From contig NZ_DAIQRQ010000002.1 of assembly GCF_036786105.1 (NCBI RefSeq), positions 62,001 through 126,000 of the forward strand: 64,000 nucleotides of DNA, read 5' to 3'. This DNA comes from Ohtaekwangia sp036786105 (GTDB lineage Bacteria; Bacteroidota; Bacteroidia; Cytophagales; Cyclobacteriaceae). Position 1 is the stretch's first letter, and each line of letters opens with the position of its first letter. Below are positions 60,088 to 64,000 of this stretch, piece by piece. The notes beneath the pieces are model-generated. The model saw only the letters and a program-made list of their open reading frames with translations, was not told the DNA's origin and did not search any database. A program made the translations under genes and the position numbers.

Positions 60088-61860
60088 TCAAACAAACTCC
60101 TTATACTGCATTTTATGGAGCTGGGCGTAATAACCATCCTGCAGCAGCAGCTCTTCGTGCCTTCCTACTTCTTTGATCTCGCCGTGATCGAGCACAATGA
60201 TCTTGTCAGCTTTTTGAATAGTAGATAGCCGGTGTGCAATTACAATGGAAGTTCTGCCGCTCATCATTTTCACAATGGCTTGCTGAATCATCTCTTCGGT
60301 TTCGGTATCTACCGATGATGTTGCCTCATCCAATACCAGTATTTTCGGGTTGAATACCATGGCACGGATAAAGGAGATAAGCTGTCGTTGCCCTACCGAT
60401 AAGGTGGCACCACGCTCCATCACATTGTAAGAAAGTTTCCCCGGCAAGCGGTCAATAAATTTACGTGCCCCTACCAGGTCGGCAGCGTGCCAGACCATGT
60501 CTTCCGTTACATCCGGGTTGCCCAGCGTGATGTTGTTAAGAATAGTGTCTGAGAATAAGAACACATCCTGTAATACTACGCCAATGTTTTTGCGCAATGT
60601 GCCGAGCTCATATTGCTTCAGGTCTATATGATCGATCCTGATAGAGCCTTTATTGATCTCGTAGAAGCGATTGAGAAGATTGATAATAGAAGATTTACCG
60701 GCACCTGTTGCCCCTACCAGGGCGATGGTTTCACCGGGCTTGATATGGAAGTTAATATCTTTTAATACAAAGTCGGGCTCGTTATAGGCAAACCACACAT
60801 GTTCAAATTGCACATCGCCGGCAATGTGCCCGGGTATATGGTTGCCGTTTTCCTGCACATGCTCCTTTTCATCGAGCAGGTTCATAATACGCGATGAGCT
60901 TACAATACCCATTTGTAAGGTATTGTAACGATCGGCAATCATGCGGATTGGCCGGAAGAACATTTGCACATACATGATGAAGGCGATAAGCTTACCAATG
61001 GTAATGCCTGTTTCCTGGTAATGTATAATTCCTTTGGCTCCATACCACACGAGCAGCCCTATACCGGCGGCAGCGATGATCTCTGCCACAGGGTAGTAAA
61101 TGGAATAGTATAGAACAGAGCGCAGGTTTGATTGCTTGTGCTCGCTGTTAATCTCCTTGAATTTTTCAAACTCTCTTTTTTCACTACCAAAGATCTGTAC
61201 GATGTTCATGCCGGTAATATGCTCCTGCACAAACGTATTGAGGTTCGATACCGCGTTACGCACTTCATTGAAAGCAACCTTGATTTTTTCTTTGAAGATA
61301 TATGTGCTGATAAGAAGTAACGGAAGCGTTGATAAACTCAACAGGGCCAAACGCCAGTCTTCATAGAACATGAACCCGAGAATAAAAATGATTTGCAACA
61401 GATCGCCCGCCATGGCAGCAAGACCTTCGCTGAAAACATCAGACAGTGTTTCTACATCGGAGATCGTGCGTGTTACCAGGCGACCGATGGGAGTTTTATC
61501 GAAGAACTTTAATCGCAAGTGAACAATGTGCTGGTATAGACGAAGACGTATGTCGCGGATTACCTGTTGCCCGAGCCAGCCGGAAAGATACGTGTGTACA
61601 TACTGCGCAATGGAATTGATAACGAGCAGAATCATGAGCACCCACATCATCCATATCATAGATTGATAATCTCCGCGAGCTACATCATGATCCAATGTAT
61701 ATTGGATCAGAATAGGCCTTGTGGGGGCGAGAATGCCAAGCACTACCGTGAGGAAAATTACCAGTACAAAGCGCCCCTTGTAAGGCATTACAAATTTCAT
61801 AAGCCGGTTCAGCACCGACCAGTCTATGATATTTCCGCTGCTTACCTTTTCTTTCTCCAC
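60088..61860 (-). CDS. ABC half-exporter with LSVGQ signature (MdlB/BmrD-like)
   Basis: A 590-residue half-transporter: six helices in about 20-320, Walker A GATGAGKSS (about 385), Walker B KILVLDEATSSVDTETE with the catalytic Glu, and VIAHR. The signature is LSVGQRQLISF, with Val in place of the usual Gly, as in MdlB. That is the pattern expected of the partner of an MdlA-type subunit, so this protein and the one at 56862 likely make one heterodimeric exporter. A 14-base palindrome lies 16 bases upstream of its start. The cargo is unknown. Confidence 0.92.
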   Translation of the reverse strand: MEKEKVSSGNIIDWSVLNRLMKFVMPYKGRFVLVIFLTVVLGILAPTRPILIQYTLDHDVARGDYQSMIWMMWVLMILLVINSIAQYVHTYLSGWLGQQVIRDIRLRLYQHIVHLRLKFFDKTPIGRLVTRTISDVETLSDVFSEGLAAMAGDLLQIIFILGFMFYEDWRLALLSLSTLPLLLISTYIFKEKIKVAFNEVRNAVSNLNTFVQEHITGMNIVQIFGSEKREFEKFKEINSEHKQSNLRSVLYYSIYYPVAEIIAAAGIGLLVWYGAKGIIHYQETGITIGKLIAFIMYVQMFFRPIRMIADRYNTLQMGIVSSSRIMNLLDEKEHVQENGNHIPGHIAGDVQFEHVWFAYNEPDFVLKDINFHIKPGETIALVGATGAGKSSIINLLNRFYEINKGSIRIDHIDLKQYELGTLRKNIGVVLQDVFLFSDTILNNITLGNPDVTEDMVWHAADLVGARKFIDRLPGKLSYNVMERGATLSVGQRQLISFIRAMVFNPKILVLDEATSSVDTETEEMIQQAIVKMMSGRTSIVIAHRLSTIQKADKIIVLDHGEIKEVGRHEELLLQDGYYAQLHKMQYKEFV

Positions 61861-61875
61861 GGTGGTTGGGTCATT

Positions 61876-61889
61876 AAGTCACGTGACTT
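61876..61889. promoter_or_regulatory. perfect 14-base palindrome in front of the MdlB-like gene
   Basis: AAGTCACGTGACTT (61876-61889) is a perfect palindrome with a CACGTG core. It lies 16 bases upstream of the start at 61860 and about 70 bases from the M16 peptidase stop at 61960. Its place suggests an operator for the exporter gene, but no regulator is known. Confidence 0.4.
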
Positions 61890-61959
61890 TGGGGGTGAAC
61901 GTTGAACTGAAACAACTTGTTCGACCCTTGAGGTAGATTTTTTGAAGTTCAGTATCTTT

Positions 61960-63201
61960 TTAACCCACAGAAGCTTTATAGTATAACACACTCGCATTAC
62001 TTTCCTGCAGCACGTCTGTAGCCACACGCTGAATGTCGGCTACCGTTACAGCTGTTAATTTTTCTGCCTCGCGATTTACCAGATCAGCATCGCCCGAAAG
62101 TTTGGAGAAAGCAAGGTTCATCGCGCGATTCATTACCTCCATTTCACCAAACTCTAATGTGGACTCTGCTTGATTCTTCACCTTTTCCAGTTCGTCAAAA
62201 GTTACACCGTTGGCAACCACTTCATCCAGTATAGCATTTACTTCCTTCTCGGCATCCTGCAGCGATACACCTTCTTTTACGCGGCCACTTACTACCAGTA
62301 GACCAGGATCAATCGTGCCCATTACAAAAGACGAAATGGAAGTAAAGATTTCCTTTTCTTTTATCAACTGCTGGTATAGTCTGCTTGATTGTCCGCGGCT
62401 TAATACATCGCTCAACAGATCAATCGCATAGTAGTCGTTATGAAAGCGACCCGGCATATGCCATGCTTTATAGAATGCATCGGCCGGTACTTTTGCTTCT
62501 ACCTGGGCAAAACGCTTTTGTGCTTGCTTGTTTTCTTTCGGAAGATTTCGCGGCTTGAGTTTTCCGGCAGGTATAGGACCAAACCATTTTTCGGCAAGTG
62601 TTTTTACCTGGTTAAAAGTAACGTGACCTGCCACAACCAGTATAGCATTGTTGGGTACATAATGACTGAAGAAAAAATTCTTCACATCGTCCATGGTGGC
62701 ATCTTCAATGTGTGCGATCTCCTTGCCAATCGTTGCCCATTGATACGGGTGTTGCTGATAAGCCAGCGGGCGCAGCTTTAACCAAACATCTCCATAAGGC
62801 TGATTCAAATAGCGTTGCTTGAATTCTTCTATAACAACTTTGCGTTGTACTTCCAGCACTTTCGGATCGAAAGAAAGACTTAACATGCGATCGCTCTCCA
62901 GCCAGAAACCTGTTTCAAGATTGGCCGCTGGTAACGTCAGATAATAATTTGTGATGTCGGTATTGGTGAAAGCGTTATTCTCACCACCCACGCGCTGCAG
63001 CGGTTCATCATAGCTGGGTATGTTAACCGAACCTCCAAACATGAGATGCTCGAAGAGATGCGCGAATCCGGTTTTATCCGGATGCTCATCGCGTGAACCA
63101 ACATCGTATAAAATATTCATTACAGCGATCTGCACGGTAGGATCTTCGTGTACAATTACGCGCAGGCCGTTCTCCAAAGTAAATTCCTGAAAGTTTATCA
63201 T
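61960..63201 (-). CDS. M16-family zinc metallopeptidase (processing peptidase-like)
   Basis: A 413-residue protein with the inverted zinc motif HLFEH in GFAHLFEHLMFGGS (about 45-58) and a third ligand Glu downstream in PAANLETGFWLESDRML. GGENNAFTNTDITNYYLTLP and the C-terminal M16 half (SSFVMGTIDPGLLVVSGRV) are present. No signal peptide is seen, so it may be cytosolic, unlike most Bacteroidota members with two M16 halves. A second M16 gene is not in the window. A weak -7 box (TATTTTTG) is at 63216-63209. Confidence 0.92.
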   Translation of the reverse strand: MINFQEFTLENGLRVIVHEDPTVQIAVMNILYDVGSRDEHPDKTGFAHLFEHLMFGGSVNIPSYDEPLQRVGGENNAFTNTDITNYYLTLPAANLETGFWLESDRMLSLSFDPKVLEVQRKVVIEEFKQRYLNQPYGDVWLKLRPLAYQQHPYQWATIGKEIAHIEDATMDDVKNFFFSHYVPNNAILVVAGHVTFNQVKTLAEKWFGPIPAGKLKPRNLPKENKQAQKRFAQVEAKVPADAFYKAWHMPGRFHNDYYAIDLLSDVLSRGQSSRLYQQLIKEKEIFTSISSFVMGTIDPGLLVVSGRVKEGVSLQDAEKEVNAILDEVVANGVTFDELEKVKNQAESTLEFGEMEVMNRAMNLAFSKLSGDADLVNREAEKLTAVTVADIQRVATDVLQESNASVLYYKASVG

Positions 63202-63255
63202 GTGACGCCAAAAATAACAAGATCAAACGATTTGATGACGATAAATAAATTGCCC

Positions 63256-64000
63256 TTATTCCGACACCTCTTGAACCGGCAGTGAGATTGTAAATACCGT
63301 GCCTTCTCCTAACACCGAAGTGGCTTGTACTGTTCCGCCCAGTTTGGCAACCGACTCTTTCAAAATATACAAGCCTAATCCTGAGCCTTGTGCATCTTCG
63401 TTGGCACGATAGAACATATCAAAGATGTGAGCGAGATGCTCATTTCCAATACCAATACCGTTGTCTTCTATGGTAATCACGTATTGTTTCTCCGATTTCT
63501 CCAGCGATATGCATACAAAAGGCTTTCGATCGCCACCCGTCCAATAGAACTTGATAGCGTTGGAGATAAGGTTGTTGAGAATGATCTTTAACCGGGTTAC
63601 ATCAGACACCATTTCGGTAGCCGCGCGATCATTGATCATAAACAATATTTTGTTATAGCTGGGAGCATATTGATGGTCGAGCAACAGGTTCTGAACAAAT
63701 TCCCGGAACGAAAATTTTTCGAGTTTGACGGGCATGCGTGAGTTGCGCGAATAGCTCACCACTTCTTCAATAAATTCTTCCAGCTTGCGTACACTGCTCT
63801 CCATCATTGACAAATACGTCTCATGGCTTTCAATGGATTTATCCATGCGTGCTACCATAATAAGACCAAGAATGGATTTTAACGGAGCACTTAAATCGTG
63901 AGAGGCACTGTATACAAACCGGTCAAGCTCAGAATTGCGCTGCATTAATTCTTCATTGGCGCGTTGCAGATCATGTGTACGTTCAGTAACAAGCTGTTGC
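63256..64000 (-). CDS. histidine kinase, N-terminus beyond window
   Basis: The frame runs off the right edge; about 248 C-terminal residues are seen, starting in a coiled-coil linker (TERTHDLQRANEELMQRNSE). HisKA has the phosphorylated His in YSASHDLSAPLKSILGL, and the HATPase has the N-box LNNLISNAIKFYWT, G1 EDNGIGIGNEHLAHIFDMFY and G2 GSGLGLYILKES. A sensory N-terminal part is expected further right. No partner response regulator can be seen. Confidence 0.9.
   Translation of the reverse strand, partial: QQLVTERTHDLQRANEELMQRNSELDRFVYSASHDLSAPLKSILGLIMVARMDKSIESHETYLSMMESSVRKLEEFIEEVVSYSRNSRMPVKLEKFSFREFVQNLLLDHQYAPSYNKILFMINDRAATEMVSDVTRLKIILNNLISNAIKFYWTGGDRKPFVCISLEKSEKQYVITIEDNGIGIGNEHLAHIFDMFYRANEDAQGSGLGLYILKESVAKLGGTVQATSVLGEGTVFTISLPVQEVSE

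Noticed and set aside
1..64000. Search for tRNA, rRNA, CRISPR, insertion sequences, prophage or defence islands
   Set aside because: No cloverleaf-like tRNA, regularly spaced repeat, transposase, integrase or phage structural gene was recognised anywhere in the window.

Overview
The window is chromosomal core DNA from a member of the phylum Bacteroidota, most likely the class Cytophagia (order Cytophagales). The evidence is the promoter type (-7 boxes of the form TAnnTTTG, with few Shine-Dalgarno sites), a gliding/type IX secretion lipoprotein of the GldJ type, a fused MurF-alanine racemase, a TonB-dependent receptor, a beta-propeller histidine kinase, a long NusB, DUF1573 and DUF4783 proteins, and a LETM1-related TerB-type protein. 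I cannot name the genus. No rRNA, tRNA, CRISPR array, insertion sequence or prophage was recognised. Genes are densely packed: no stretch above about 300 bases lacks a gene, and the largest gaps (about 22.05-22.33, 24.48-24.73, 28.31-28.56 and 29.79-30.04 kb) hold only promoters, a terminator or nothing I recognise.

Layout. 0-2.2 kb: a minus-strand set with a GbsR/MarR-type regulator, two small membrane proteins and a TIGR01777 epimerase cut by the left edge, then HU. Two near-identical operator-like sites suggest that the regulator controls itself and the membrane-protein genes. 2.3-12.6 kb: DNA polymerase I (with an apparently dead proofreading site), an acyl-CoA ligase, a dienelactone hydrolase, a 2OG-Fe(II) oxygenase, a large M14 metallopeptidase, a DinB-fold protein with a frameshifted tail, and a small membrane protein. 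12.6-18.7 kb: a minus-strand run of TonB receptor, fructosamine kinase-like protein and propeller histidine kinase. 18.7-28.3 kb: IspH (no usual start codon), a 57-residue protein, a DegP/HtrA protease, a DUF2071 protein, a thiol-disulfide lipoprotein and Mfd. 28.5-33.4 kb: GldJ, a CsaA-like protein and MurF-Alr. 33.4-37.5 kb: a TauE/SafE permease, a 52-residue protein and FeoA-FeoB iron uptake, ending with a TerB-like protein. 37.5-42.5 kb: a HEAT-cyclophilin lipoprotein, PurK, PurE and a LETM1-related protein. 42.5-48.1 kb (minus): TerC, a Fur-family regulator translationally close to an ABC exporter, a lipoprotein and phosphoglycerate mutase. 48.2-53.5 kb (plus): DUF4783, NadC, a membrane protein, RecX, YHS, DinB, ATP-grasp and LysE-type proteins. 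53.5-56.6 kb (minus): LD-carboxypeptidase, DUF1573, YtxH and NusB. 56.9-64 kb: two ABC half-exporters whose motifs fit the two halves of one MdlA/MdlB-type heterodimer, flanking two paralogous outer-membrane barrel proteins, then an M16 peptidase and a partial histidine kinase.

Most genes are housekeeping: DNA repair (PolA, Mfd, RecX), isoprenoid, purine and NAD synthesis, glycolysis, peptidoglycan building and recycling (MurF-Alr, LD-carboxypeptidase, a Ddl-like ATP-grasp protein), iron entry and envelope quality control. No obvious defence island or mobile cluster is present. The most interesting items are small: the non-AUG IspH start, the proofreading-dead PolA, the paired GbsR operators, the split heterodimeric exporter around the barrel proteins, and the TerB/LETM1/TerC grouping.
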